A DNA stretch of 64,000 nt from CF-46 sp963760735 (GTDB taxonomy: Bacteria > Chloroflexota > Limnocylindria > Limnocylindrales > CSP1-4), in assembly GCA_963760735.1 (NCBI GenBank), contig CAVXEB010000001.1, positions 62,001 to 126,000 of the forward strand. Direction: 5' to 3'. Position 1 is the first letter of the stretch, and each line of letters begins with the position of its first letter. Of the stretch, positions 1 to 6,806 are shown one piece after another. Both the position numbers and the translations under genes were made by a program. Under the pieces are notes generated by a model. That model searched no databases. It worked only from the letters and a program-made list of their open reading frames with translations, and was not told the origin of the DNA.

Positions 1-274
1 TGACCCACGCCGTGCCGTCGTCGATGGCCAGCCCGATCGGACCCTTGCCATCGATCTTGAGCGGCGTGGTCGCGAGCCGTGATGGCGCTGGCGTTTGCGA
101 CGGCGCCGCGGGAGGTGTCGGGCTCCCGGCGGCCTGCCCGCTCGGTGACGATGTCGTGGGCGTTCCGGAGGCGGGATCACTCCCGGCGCCCGATCCGCCG
201 CAGCCGACCGCAATCAGGATGGCGGACAGGGCCAGCCCGACAGAGCGCGTGTAGCCGGAGACGACGCTCGCCAT
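1..274 (-). CDS. Secreted lipoprotein, N-terminal part (runs off the window)
   Basis: An open frame starts at ATG 274 and is still open at base 1, giving 91 residues of the N-terminus. Residues 10-24 form a hydrophobic signal segment ending in the lipobox IAVGC, so Cys24 is the likely lipidated residue and the protein should be anchored outside the membrane. A Ser/Pro/Thr/Ala-rich linker (about residues 25-70) follows, as in many lipoproteins of high-GC Gram-positive-like bacteria. The last visible residues (IDGKGPIGLAIDDGTAWV) resemble the first blade of a Vgb/NHL-type beta-propeller, but this is an inference from a short stretch. Function is unknown. Confidence 0.7.
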   Translation of the reverse strand, partial: MASVVSGYTRSVGLALSAILIAVGCGGSGAGSDPASGTPTTSSPSGQAAGSPTPPAAPSQTPAPSRLATTPLKIDGKGPIGLAIDDGTAWV

Positions 275-315
275 GCCGGGAGATACATGGCGCGACGCGG
301 ATTGGTTCGGAGTGC

Positions 316-1656
316 CTACTCCTCCCGCCAGTCGAACGCGTGCTCGACCTCCGGCAACCCGACGAGGGCACGAGCGGCGTCTCGCTTGCGAAGCGATCCC
401 AGGCCGTAGCCGACGGCGCGAAGCGTTGGCAGTCCGACGAGCGGCGCGAGGTCGTCTGGCTGGAGGTGACGCATGTCCGTGAGGACCACCTCCTCGAGCG
501 CGGGGGCCATGGCGAGCGGTCGCAGGTCATGGATCCCTTTCATCGTCTCGAGGTGGACGCGTCGTAGCGAGGTGCATCGGGTCAGGTCCGGGATCCGCTC
601 CACCTGCCTGAGCGCCTGGAGGAAGAGGTACCGCAGGTCCGGGAGCTCGCCGACCGCCGAGATGTCCGTCAGGCCCTTGATCATCCACAGCTCCAGATAG
701 CGCAGGCGACCGATCCGGGGCAGGAGCGACAGGTCGCGCGTCCCGCCCAGCTTGAGATCGAGGGACCGAAGGCTCGTCAGCGGAACAAGGAGCGACAGGT
801 CCGGGAGGGTGATCGATCGGAGGGTGAGGTCGTCGAGGGCGGTCAGCCGCGAGATCACGGAGATGTTCTTTGACTGGCCCTCGAGGGAGAGCCTTCGCAG
901 GTCCCGGAAGCGATCGAGGACCGCGAGGTCGAGCGTGCGCTTCGTCCAGCCGATGGCGAGCGCCTCGAGGTTGGTCGGGAGGTGCCGGATGCCATCGAGG
1001 GACTCCAGCCATGAGTAGACGGCGTCGACGTCGAAGCGGCGAAGGAACGGGAAGAAGCGAAGGAACTCGAGGTCGCGGATCGAGCCGTCGTACGAGCCGT
1101 ACGCGCGGAGCGTCATCTCCGGGTACTGCTGGATCCACGCGGCGAGCCGGGCGAAGTCGTCGTCGGTCAAGCGTCGGCTGAACTGGACCGTGCCCCGTCC
1201 CGAGGCGGACGGTCGGAGCATCTCGCCGGTCAGCGGCGAGTGCACCTCGCGGAAGTCCGCGGCCGGCGGGGGATCGCCGGCGACATACAGCTGCTCCGTG
1301 CGAAGGGCCGGATAGCGAAAGCCCCAGTAGCTGTTGACCGTGGCCGGATCGACGACCGCGTCCGCGTCCAGCGGACGCTCGCCCAGGATCGCCCCGCCGC
1401 TTTCGGCGATCACCCGGACGTGGCCCTTGCCGATCTCGAGGACGCGTCGGCCGGCAATCGAATCGGCGGTTGGTGGCGACTCGCCGACCCAGTCGAGGAT
1501 GCCACCGACGAACATCGTCTTCGCTCCGTACCGCGCCTGGCGATCGATCGCCAGGACGCGGCCGCAGGCGAAGCGACCGTCGGACAGGGGGATCGACCAG
1601 AACTGGCCGGGTGCCAGAGAGGCGTTGCTTCGCGGGACGAACGGGTAGTCGGCCAT
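316..1656 (-). CDS. Imm26-like domain fused to leucine-rich repeats
   Basis: A 446-residue cytosolic protein with no signal peptide. Residues 15-95 resemble the Imm26 immunity-protein domain: PGQFWSIPLSDGRF, then GRVLAID and a later VGESPP segment match its beta-rich pattern. From about residue 190 to the C-terminus there are roughly ten irregular leucine-rich repeats (for example LRYLELWMIKGLTDI, LRRVHLETMKGIHDL). Imm26 proteins normally neutralise polymorphic toxins and LRRs bind proteins, so a protective or protein-binding role is plausible. No toxin gene is adjacent. The next gene on this strand upstream encodes a contractile-tail tube protein. The Imm26 assignment is by eye; the LRR region is more certain. 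Confidence 0.6.
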   Translation of the reverse strand: MADYPFVPRSNASLAPGQFWSIPLSDGRFACGRVLAIDRQARYGAKTMFVGGILDWVGESPPTADSIAGRRVLEIGKGHVRVIAESGGAILGERPLDADAVVDPATVNSYWGFRYPALRTEQLYVAGDPPPAADFREVHSPLTGEMLRPSASGRGTVQFSRRLTDDDFARLAAWIQQYPEMTLRAYGSYDGSIRDLEFLRFFPFLRRFDVDAVYSWLESLDGIRHLPTNLEALAIGWTKRTLDLAVLDRFRDLRRLSLEGQSKNISVISRLTALDDLTLRSITLPDLSLLVPLTSLRSLDLKLGGTRDLSLLPRIGRLRYLELWMIKGLTDISAVGELPDLRYLFLQALRQVERIPDLTRCTSLRRVHLETMKGIHDLRPLAMAPALEEVVLTDMRHLQPDDLAPLVGLPTLRAVGYGLGSLRKRDAARALVGLPEVEHAFDWREE

Positions 1657-1749
1657 CCGCCTCGCATCGTCGCATGCCCGAGCGTTACCCGGACCCCGGC
1701 GATCGCGTCGCGGCCGTCCCGGACCCTCGATCGACGTTGGGCGCCTGCT

Positions 1750-2253
1750 CTAGGGTTCCTTGGGCTCCACGACGGACTCGTCCCGTTCCCAGCCCTCGTT
1801 CTCCAGCTTCAGCGTCTCGATGGCGATGGCGCTCGAGTTCGCTTCCAGATCGGGCAGGGCCTGGTACTCGGATGGCCAGCAGCGGTGGACGATGAACGCC
1901 TTGACCGGCTGGCCGGCTTCGTTGAAGAGCTCGATGACGACGTCCTTGCGAAAGTCGGTGAGGGCCACCTCGTTGCCCCCGGAGCCGGGCCGCCAGACCT
2001 GGTTGGCCCACCGCTCGAAGTCCTCGTCATGCGTGACGCCACGTTCGAGGGTGATCGCGTCGTACTGGGTCCGACCGGGGGACCTGTGGCTGGTGCTCGG
2101 GTCGCCCCCTTCCCGGTGCTCCACCACCTCGGTGATCCGTCTGAGTCCGCTCATCCGGGAGATTCCAGCGACGTACCGACCATCCCACTTGATCCGGAAC
2201 TTGAAGTTCTTGTACGGATCGACCCGTGCGGCGTTCACCGAGAATTGCGGCAT
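1750..2253 (-). CDS. Phage tail tube / T4 gp19-family protein (orphan)
   Basis: 167 residues, the normal length for the gp19/Afp1-like tube protein family of contractile tails and extracellular contractile injection systems. Family features are the N-terminal DPYKNFKFRIKWDGRYVAGI strand, SGLRRITEVVEHREGG, the ITLERGVTHDEDFERWANQV helix and a C-terminal AIAIETLKLENEGWER segment. Start ATG 2253 has GGAGG five bases upstream. No sheath, baseplate, spike or ATPase gene lies nearby, so this is an isolated copy. Orphan gp19-like genes are common in Chloroflexota and Actinomycetota genomes, but what they do alone is unclear. Confidence 0.85.
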   Translation of the reverse strand: MPQFSVNAARVDPYKNFKFRIKWDGRYVAGISRMSGLRRITEVVEHREGGDPSTSHRSPGRTQYDAITLERGVTHDEDFERWANQVWRPGSGGNEVALTDFRKDVVIELFNEAGQPVKAFIVHRCWPSEYQALPDLEANSSAIAIETLKLENEGWERDESVVEPKEP

Positions 2254-2399
2254 CGTGACCTCCGTTCCCCTGGTCCCGCAGAACCCTCTCTCCGGTCATC
2301 CTCGCAGACGACAACATCCGTTTCCAGCGGGGAGCGGTGCCGATTCCGGGATGTCGACGACCCGGTCGGGCTCGCGCGACGGCCCCGCGCCCCGAACCG

Positions 2400-2405
2400 T
2401 AGACT
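2400..2405 (+). promoter_or_regulatory. -10 element TAGACT of dgcN (leaderless)
   Basis: TAGACT ends exactly 7 nt before GTG 2413. There is no Shine-Dalgarno sequence, so transcription probably begins at the start codon. Confidence 0.6.
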
Positions 2406-2412
2406 CCGGCGC

Positions 2413-3543
2413 GTGAGCGATCTCCCCACCCCGCCGGCCCGCCGCCGGCGTCTCGTCATCCTTGCCGAGGGCAACTTCGGCTTCCACCACGGCAAGACCG
2501 CGGTGGGTGTGATCCGCTACGGACCCGACGACACGGTCGCCGTGATCGACTCGACGCAGGCCGGGGGCAACGTGTCGGCGATCCTGCCGGATCGCGACAT
2601 CCCGATCATCGCGACCCTCGACGAAGCGCTCGCGCTCGACCGGCGACCCGACACGCTCCTCATCGGCATCGCCCCGACCGGCGGCAAGCTGCCCGACAGC
2701 TGGCGGGCCACGATCCTCGCCGCGATCCGGGCGGGGCTGGACGTCCACTCCGGGCTCCACACGTTCCTCGGTGACGACCCGGAGTTCGAGGCCGCGGCTC
2801 ACCTCGCCGGCATCGAGATCGTCGACTACCGGCGGCCGCCGGGACGGATGGAGACGTCGGTTGGCCGCCGCCACGGACCGGGGAAGCGGGTCATCCTGAC
2901 GGTCGGCACGGACTGCGCGATCGGCAAGATGTCGGTCGCGCTGGAGCTCCGGGCGGCGGCGCTCGCTGCCGGTCGGTCGGCCTCCTTCGTCCCGACGGGC
3001 CAGACGGGGATGATGATCGAGGGCTGGGGCGCCGCGGTGGACCGGCTGATCAGCGACTTCGCCCAGGGTACGGTCGAATGGATGGTCGAGGAGGGCGAGC
3101 GGCGAGGCGACTGGGTGATCGTCGAGGGCCAGGGTTCGCTCGACCACCCGGCCTATTCATCGGTCACGCTTGCGCTGATCCACGGTGCGACGCCGCAGGC
3201 GATGGTCCTCGTCCACAAGGCGGGTCAGACCGAGCACGACTTCGACCACCTGCCGGACGCCTCGTTCCCGATCGCCGACCTGCGCCCGTTCATCGAGCTG
3301 CACGAGCGCGTCGCTGGGCTCGTCGCGCCGTCGAAGGTCGTCGCGATCGCGCTGAACACGTCCGGCATCCCCGACGAGGCGGATGCCCGGGCCGAGATCG
3401 ACCGGATTGCGTCCGAGACCGGGCTGCCGGTCGACGACCCGGTGCGGTTCGGGGCGGGGCCGCTGTGGGCCAGGATCGAGCAGGGCGTCGACGCGCTGCC
3501 GTGGGTCGACGCTCCCGCGGCGGCCAGTCCGGGCGCGGCCTGA
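2413..3543 (+). CDS. dgcN: DUF1611 family protein, D-glutamate N-acetyltransferase DgcN-like
   Basis: 376 residues from GTG 2413, chosen because a -10 element sits 7 nt upstream; the open frame continues much further upstream but only as non-coding shadow. Family DUF1611 has an N-terminal Rossmann-like domain (RLVILAEGNFGFHHGKTAVG) and a C-terminal P-loop domain like dethiobiotin synthetase: GTDCAIGKMS is the nucleotide loop, then FVPTGQTGMM and VIVEGQGSL. In marine bacteria and haloarchaea DgcN acetylates D-glutamate and DgcA epimerises the product to N-acetyl-L-glutamate. Here the DgcA-type gene follows with no gap, which supports that role. The acetyl-transfer assignment comes from that pairing, not from a motif I can test. 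Confidence 0.8.
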   Translation: MSDLPTPPARRRRLVILAEGNFGFHHGKTAVGVIRYGPDDTVAVIDSTQAGGNVSAILPDRDIPIIATLDEALALDRRPDTLLIGIAPTGGKLPDSWRATILAAIRAGLDVHSGLHTFLGDDPEFEAAAHLAGIEIVDYRRPPGRMETSVGRRHGPGKRVILTVGTDCAIGKMSVALELRAAALAAGRSASFVPTGQTGMMIEGWGAAVDRLISDFAQGTVEWMVEEGERRGDWVIVEGQGSLDHPAYSSVTLALIHGATPQAMVLVHKAGQTEHDFDHLPDASFPIADLRPFIELHERVAGLVAPSKVVAIALNTSGIPDEADARAEIDRIASETGLPVDDPVRFGAGPLWARIEQGVDALPWVDAPAAASPGAA

Positions 3544-4593
3544 GTGTCGCTCCACGTCAGCCACGAGGTCCTCCGCCTCACCCTCCGCGACCCGTTCCGG
3601 ATCGCCCGCTCCGATCACGACGCCGGGCATGCGGTGACGACCGTCATCGTTGAGGTCCGCGACGACCGGTTTCCCGGGCTGGTCGGGCTCGGCGAGGGCT
3701 ACCCCGACCGGTTCTACGGCGAGACGGCCGACACGATTGCCGCCGTCCTTCCGTTCCTCGTCGCGGCCGTGGGAGAGCCGATCCCGGACTCGGGCGGGCT
3801 GAACGACGCGAACGCGGCAATGGATCGGGCAATCGCCCACCACGGCGGGGCCAAGTGCGCGATCGACATCGCCCTCCGCGACCTGGTCGGGCAGGTGGTC
3901 GGTCGATCGATCCGGTCGATGCTGGATGTCCCAGGCGAGATCCCGCCGACCGACTTCACCCTCGGCCTCGACGAGCCGGCGGTCGTCGCCGAGCGCGCGG
4001 CGCGGGCCAGCCGCTTTCCGGCTCTGAAGATCAAGCTCGGCGGAGCGTCGGACCTGGCGACGCTCGAGGCGGTCCGGGCGGTCTACGCCGGGCGGCTTCG
4101 GGTGGACGCGAACACCGGCTGGCAGCCGGACGAGGCGGTCGCGCTGATCCCCGAGCTCGAGCGACTCGGCGTGGAGCTGATCGAGCAGCCGTTCCCGGCC
4201 GATCGCCTCGACCAGCTGGGTTGGCTCCAGGCGCGATCGTCCCTCCCGATCGTCGCCGACGAGAGCGCGGTCACGATCCGCGATCTCCGCGGGCTCGTCG
4301 GCGTCGTCGCCGGCGTCAACGTGAAGCTCGCGAAGTGCGGCGGCGTCGGGCCCGCCCGGGCGATGCTGGCCCAGGCCCGCGAGCTCGGGTTCCGGACGTT
4401 CCTGGGCTGCATGGAGGAGACGACGGTCGGGATCGGTGCGGCTGCGGCGGTCGCGTCCCTTGCCGACTGGGTCGACCTCGACGGGAACCTGCTGCTCGCG
4501 GACGACCCGTTCGAAGGGCTCGTCCTGGGCGACGACTGCCGGTGGCAGATCCCCGAGGGGGCCGGCCTGGGGGTCCGCCGCAGGACAGCCTGA
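3544..4593 (+). CDS. dgcA: Enolase-superfamily epimerase, DgcA-like (dipeptide epimerase family)
   Basis: 349 residues; GTG 3544 follows the TGA of dgcN directly, so the two are one transcript and probably translationally coupled. Muconate-lactonising subgroup signature: KIKLGG with the KxK catalytic lysine on strand 2, the three metal ligands in RVDANTGW, ELIEQPF and IVADES, and the opposing lysine in VNVKLAKCGG. This is the acid/base pair of dipeptide epimerases and N-acyl amino-acid racemases. Beside a DUF1611 gene it most likely racemises N-acetyl-D-glutamate; L-Ala-D/L-Glu epimerase is the alternative. Cytosolic, Mg-dependent. Confidence 0.85.
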   Translation: MSLHVSHEVLRLTLRDPFRIARSDHDAGHAVTTVIVEVRDDRFPGLVGLGEGYPDRFYGETADTIAAVLPFLVAAVGEPIPDSGGLNDANAAMDRAIAHHGGAKCAIDIALRDLVGQVVGRSIRSMLDVPGEIPPTDFTLGLDEPAVVAERAARASRFPALKIKLGGASDLATLEAVRAVYAGRLRVDANTGWQPDEAVALIPELERLGVELIEQPFPADRLDQLGWLQARSSLPIVADESAVTIRDLRGLVGVVAGVNVKLAKCGGVGPARAMLAQARELGFRTFLGCMEETTVGIGAAAAVASLADWVDLDGNLLLADDPFEGLVLGDDCRWQIPEGAGLGVRRRTA

Positions 4594-4652
4594 CGTCGGT
4601 CGTCGGCGGCCGGCAGGCCCGTGAGCGTGACTCGGTGCGAACGTCCGTTCGT

Positions 4653-4688
4653 GTGGACAAGTTCGTGGACGAGTTGGTGGACAAACCC
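4653..4688. repeat. Three 12-bp repeats resembling DnaA boxes
   Basis: Three GTGGAC units begin at 4653, 4665 and 4677, exactly 12 bp apart. Read on the minus strand they give TTGTCCACA (4652-4660, the preferred DnaA box of high-GC bacteria), TCGTCCACG and TTGTCCACC. A further partial match, TCATCCACC, lies at 4692-4700 on the plus strand. The cluster sits just before the leader of the 4875 gene. The repeats are exact observations; DnaA binding is inference. Confidence 0.5.
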
Positions 4689-4719
4689 CCTTCATCCACC
4701 GGCCCCGCGGTCATACCAT

Positions 4720-4815
4720 TGCCAGCCACCGGGCCGGCGAGAGTTCTCCGGGAGGGACGGAACCCGCGGCCGGTGCGACTCCACGGGGCATCCCGCGGTC
4801 GGCTGATCCCGCCGA
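4720..4815 (+). promoter_or_regulatory. Structured leader, possible cobalamin-riboswitch-like element
   Basis: The stretch between the DnaA-like repeats and the 4875 gene has a block GGAACCC, then GGTGCGACTCC (4772-4782) and CCCGCGGTCGG (4792-4802). These resemble the cobalamin riboswitch core GGGAA...GGTGNNANTCC...CCCGCNACTG in order and spacing. CCCGCGG occurs twice. The match is imperfect: the insert between GGAA and GGTG is long and I see no convincing B12 box. TCATACCAT at 4711-4719 could hold the -10. B12 is used elsewhere in this window (methylmalonyl-CoA mutase). Confidence 0.35.
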
Positions 4816-4874
4816 TCGATGGGTGGATGGTTCGTGCTGCCACGCGACGGGATCGACTGGAGGGTCGGCCATCG

Positions 4875-5333
4875 ATGGTTCCCAGCAACGGCGTAGCCCG
4901 AACCGTCACCGAGGCGCCGGGGGTGGACGCCGAAGCGTTGGAGTTCGTCCGGTTCTGCCACCGACGCAAGCACGTCGGCTGGCCGGAGCTGTATGACGAG
5001 ATGTGTGCCGTCGCGGGTCGCGGTCTGTACCGCGGCTATCGCGCCGAAGAGTTGTCTGCGATCGGGATCGGCTTCGGTCTTTTCGAGATGCCGGGCCTGG
5101 CCGCGATCGTGAGCCGGGTCGTCGCAGAGGACCAGGAGCGCCGCCGTCGGACAACGGAGGCCATCCTGACCGTCGTCGTCCCGGCGGACGAGACCGCGTC
5201 GGCAATCGAGCCCGCGTTGCCCGCCGAAGCGAGCCACCCGGCGTTGCCCGACGCCGCAACCACCCCGGAGCCGGCCGACCGGGCCGTTCCGGACCATGGA
5301 TCGATCAGGATCGCGGTCGCCGCCGGAGCCTGA
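4875..5333 (+). CDS. Conserved hypothetical protein
   Basis: 152 residues from ATG 4875, preceded by GGAGGG about 10 nt upstream; it does have a leader, unlike many neighbours. The N-terminal 95 residues look folded and helical: FCHRRKHVGWPELYDEM, then YRGYRAEELSAIGIGFGLFE and a basic AEDQERRRR stretch. The last 50 residues are Pro/Ala/Glu-rich and probably disordered. No family recognised. It stands alone between the structured leader and a strong terminator, so whatever that leader senses controls only this gene. Confidence 0.65.
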   Translation: MVPSNGVARTVTEAPGVDAEALEFVRFCHRRKHVGWPELYDEMCAVAGRGLYRGYRAEELSAIGIGFGLFEMPGLAAIVSRVVAEDQERRRRTTEAILTVVVPADETASAIEPALPAEASHPALPDAATTPEPADRAVPDHGSIRIAVAAGA

Positions 5334-5366
5334 ACGAGGCAGAGATCGTCGCGTCGTTATCGACGC

Positions 5367-5404
5367 GGAAGGGCTCCCGACTGGTCAGGGTCGGGAGCCC
5401 TTCC
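5367..5404 (+). terminator. Rho-independent-type hairpin after the 4875 gene
   Basis: A perfect 15-bp stem (5367-5381 with 5390-5404) encloses an 8-nt loop. The downstream T-run is weak (TCATGTTTGTT). Confidence 0.8.
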
Positions 5405-5519
5405 TCATGTTTGTTGCCAGGGCTGATCCGCGACCCGGACGGATCTGGACCGCGGTGAGCTCGATGTCGCGCCGGGCGGCCGTCAGGCAAGCGCGCCGGC
5501 GGGCGATCCAATCCGAGTT

Positions 5520-5608
5520 GCGGATGAGGAGCTGGCTCAGGCGCGACGAACGCAGTGGCGGGCGCAGTCCGCCGGCTCACGCGCGGATGAGGAGCCGGCT
5601 CAGGCGCG
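5520..5608. repeat. 26-bp direct repeat pair
   Basis: The segments 5520-5545 and 5583-5608 share 25 of 26 bases (GCGGATGAGGAGC, then T or C, then GGCTCAGGCGCG). The second copy covers the last codons of the gene ending at 5600, so the first looks like a duplicated remnant of that 3' end. Confidence 0.7.
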
Positions 5609-5827
5609 GATGCGGCGCCTCGCCATCTCGCCCTCGATCTGCCGCTCGGCCTCGACGTAGGTGTCGATCTGCTCGCGGATCTGGTTCGCCTCGGGTGTGT
5701 AGAGATGGACCTGCTGCTGGAGGATGTACGAGAGCCGCCGGCTGGTCATCCGCACGTGGTCCAGGTTCTTCAGCAGGACCAGGGGATCCATCGCCGCCAG
5801 GTCGGACGGGTGGTACATCAACTTCAT
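5600..5827 (-). CDS. Small conserved protein, helical
   Basis: 75 residues, MKLMYHPSDLAAMDPLVLL followed by a long amphipathic helix region (residues 18-75) that includes TSRRLSYILQQQVHLY and ends in basic RRRIRA. No membrane segment or signal peptide. A near-ideal -10 (TAGAAT, 5839-5834) ends 6 nt before ATG 5827, and its first bases are the stop codon of the upstream 2'-5' ligase-like gene. So it has its own leaderless transcript although it lies 9 nt behind that gene. Family not recognised. Confidence 0.65.
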   Translation of the reverse strand: MKLMYHPSDLAAMDPLVLLKNLDHVRMTSRRLSYILQQQVHLYTPEANQIREQIDTYVEAERQIEGEMARRRIRA

Positions 5828-5833
5828 GGCGGC

Positions 5834-5839
5834 ATTCTA
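5834..5839 (-). promoter_or_regulatory. -10 element TAGAAT, leaderless
   Basis: Six nt before ATG 5827. The TAG of this element is also the stop codon of the 5837-6406 gene. Confidence 0.65.
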
Positions 5840-6406
5840 GCGGCGGGTCTCGGGACCGGGCCTGCCGAGGCGGATCCGCCAGACGGTTCGCCAGCGGCCG
5901 CCGTCCGACCGGCCGATGACCTCGAGCGCGACCGCTCGGGACGGGCTGGGCAGTCGTCGCCAGCTGCTGTCGGCGAGCGCAGTCGGACCGGCGGCGGCCG
6001 CGCCTTCGGCGATGGACACGTGCGGCACGAACTCGAACCCGGGCGGCTCCCCGTAGATCGGGAACGCGGGGAACGCCGCCTGGAGCGCGGCCTGCAGGTC
6101 GACGAACGGCTCGACCGGGTCGACGGCGGCGTAGACCGTGTCGGGCCACCGCGCGCTCCCAATGAGGTCGTAGTCGAACGGGTCAATGGTTGTGGCCACG
6201 TCCAGGATCGTGCGACGCACCGATCCGTCGAGCCGCTCGGGCGCGACGAACGGGTAGAGGAGCGTCAGGTGCGCCTGAACGCCGTCCGCTGCATCGCCGA
6301 TGGAACGCCGTCGGAGGCGCTCGAGCCCGGCCGGAAGCCGGGCCCGGATGATGACGGCAGAACCGGTCGACGGTGGACCGAGAGATGTCGGGAGCGGCGG
6401 GCGCAC
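5837..6406 (-). CDS. 2'-5' RNA ligase family (2H phosphoesterase) protein
   Basis: 189 residues from GTG 6406, directly abutting the TAG of the upstream membrane-protein gene. Two H-x-T/S motifs mark the 2H fold: AHLTLLYPF (about residue 45) and PHVSIAEG (about residue 132), giving the paired catalytic histidines. Members act as cyclic phosphodiesterases or RNA ligases on 2'-5' or 2',3'-cyclic phosphates; the substrate cannot be told from sequence. Cytosolic. Confidence 0.8.
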   Translation of the reverse strand: MRPPLPTSLGPPSTGSAVIIRARLPAGLERLRRRSIGDAADGVQAHLTLLYPFVAPERLDGSVRRTILDVATTIDPFDYDLIGSARWPDTVYAAVDPVEPFVDLQAALQAAFPAFPIYGEPPGFEFVPHVSIAEGAAAAGPTALADSSWRRLPSPSRAVALEVIGRSDGGRWRTVWRIRLGRPGPETRR

Positions 6407-6802
6407 CTAGCGGCGGAAGCCCGCCCGGCGCGGCGGCTCGATCACGAACGACGCCGCGAGGCCGGCCGCGGCGAGGAGCGCCAGACCGCCGGCGAGCCAG
6501 CGCCCGAACCCGCTCGCCCCGAGCGACAGCTCGAGGCTCGCGAGTGCGAACACGGCGACGTCGGCCGCCCGGAGGATCCCGGGGCCGCGTCCCATCTGCC
6601 AGTCGAACAGGCCGAACATGACGATCCCGACCATCGGGAGGACGATGAACGCGGCGAACTCGACCCCGCCCACGACCGTCCCGTCGACGGTCCCCGACTG
6701 GGCGCCTGAGCCGGTCCCGAACAGCCCGATCACGGCCAGCACGCCGAGACCGGCCGCGAGGGTGGTGTGGATCGTCGGGACGATCGCCGGTCGCGGGTCC
6801 AT
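6407..6802 (-). CDS. Small integral membrane protein
   Basis: 131 residues with four predicted membrane segments at about 9-30, 45-70, 78-98 and 103-123, e.g. GVEFAAFIVLPMVGIVMFGL. It has a basic C-terminus (RRAGFRR) and no recognisable domain. It lies 4 nt after the methyltransferase stop and directly before the 2H gene, so the three are likely one transcript. Confidence 0.65.
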   Translation of the reverse strand: MDPRPAIVPTIHTTLAAGLGVLAVIGLFGTGSGAQSGTVDGTVVGGVEFAAFIVLPMVGIVMFGLFDWQMGRGPGILRAADVAVFALASLELSLGASGFGRWLAGGLALLAAAGLAASFVIEPPRRAGFRR

Positions 6803-6806
6803 GCCG

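Noticed and set aside
1750..2253. Prophage or injection-system island
   Set aside because: Only the tube gene is present; no integrase, capsid, sheath, baseplate or ATPase, and base composition equals the surroundings.
1240..2412. Upstream extension of the dgcN frame
   Set aside because: It runs antisense through the LRR and tube genes; the -10 element and family N-terminus place the start at GTG 2413.
4653..4820. Chromosomal replication origin
   Set aside because: Only three or four weak boxes, no AT-rich region and no dnaA, dnaN or parAB nearby.
5305..5580. Minus-strand 91-residue open frame
   Set aside because: It reads straight through the strong 5367-5404 hairpin, is Arg/Pro-rich like other antisense shadows and has no ribosome site.
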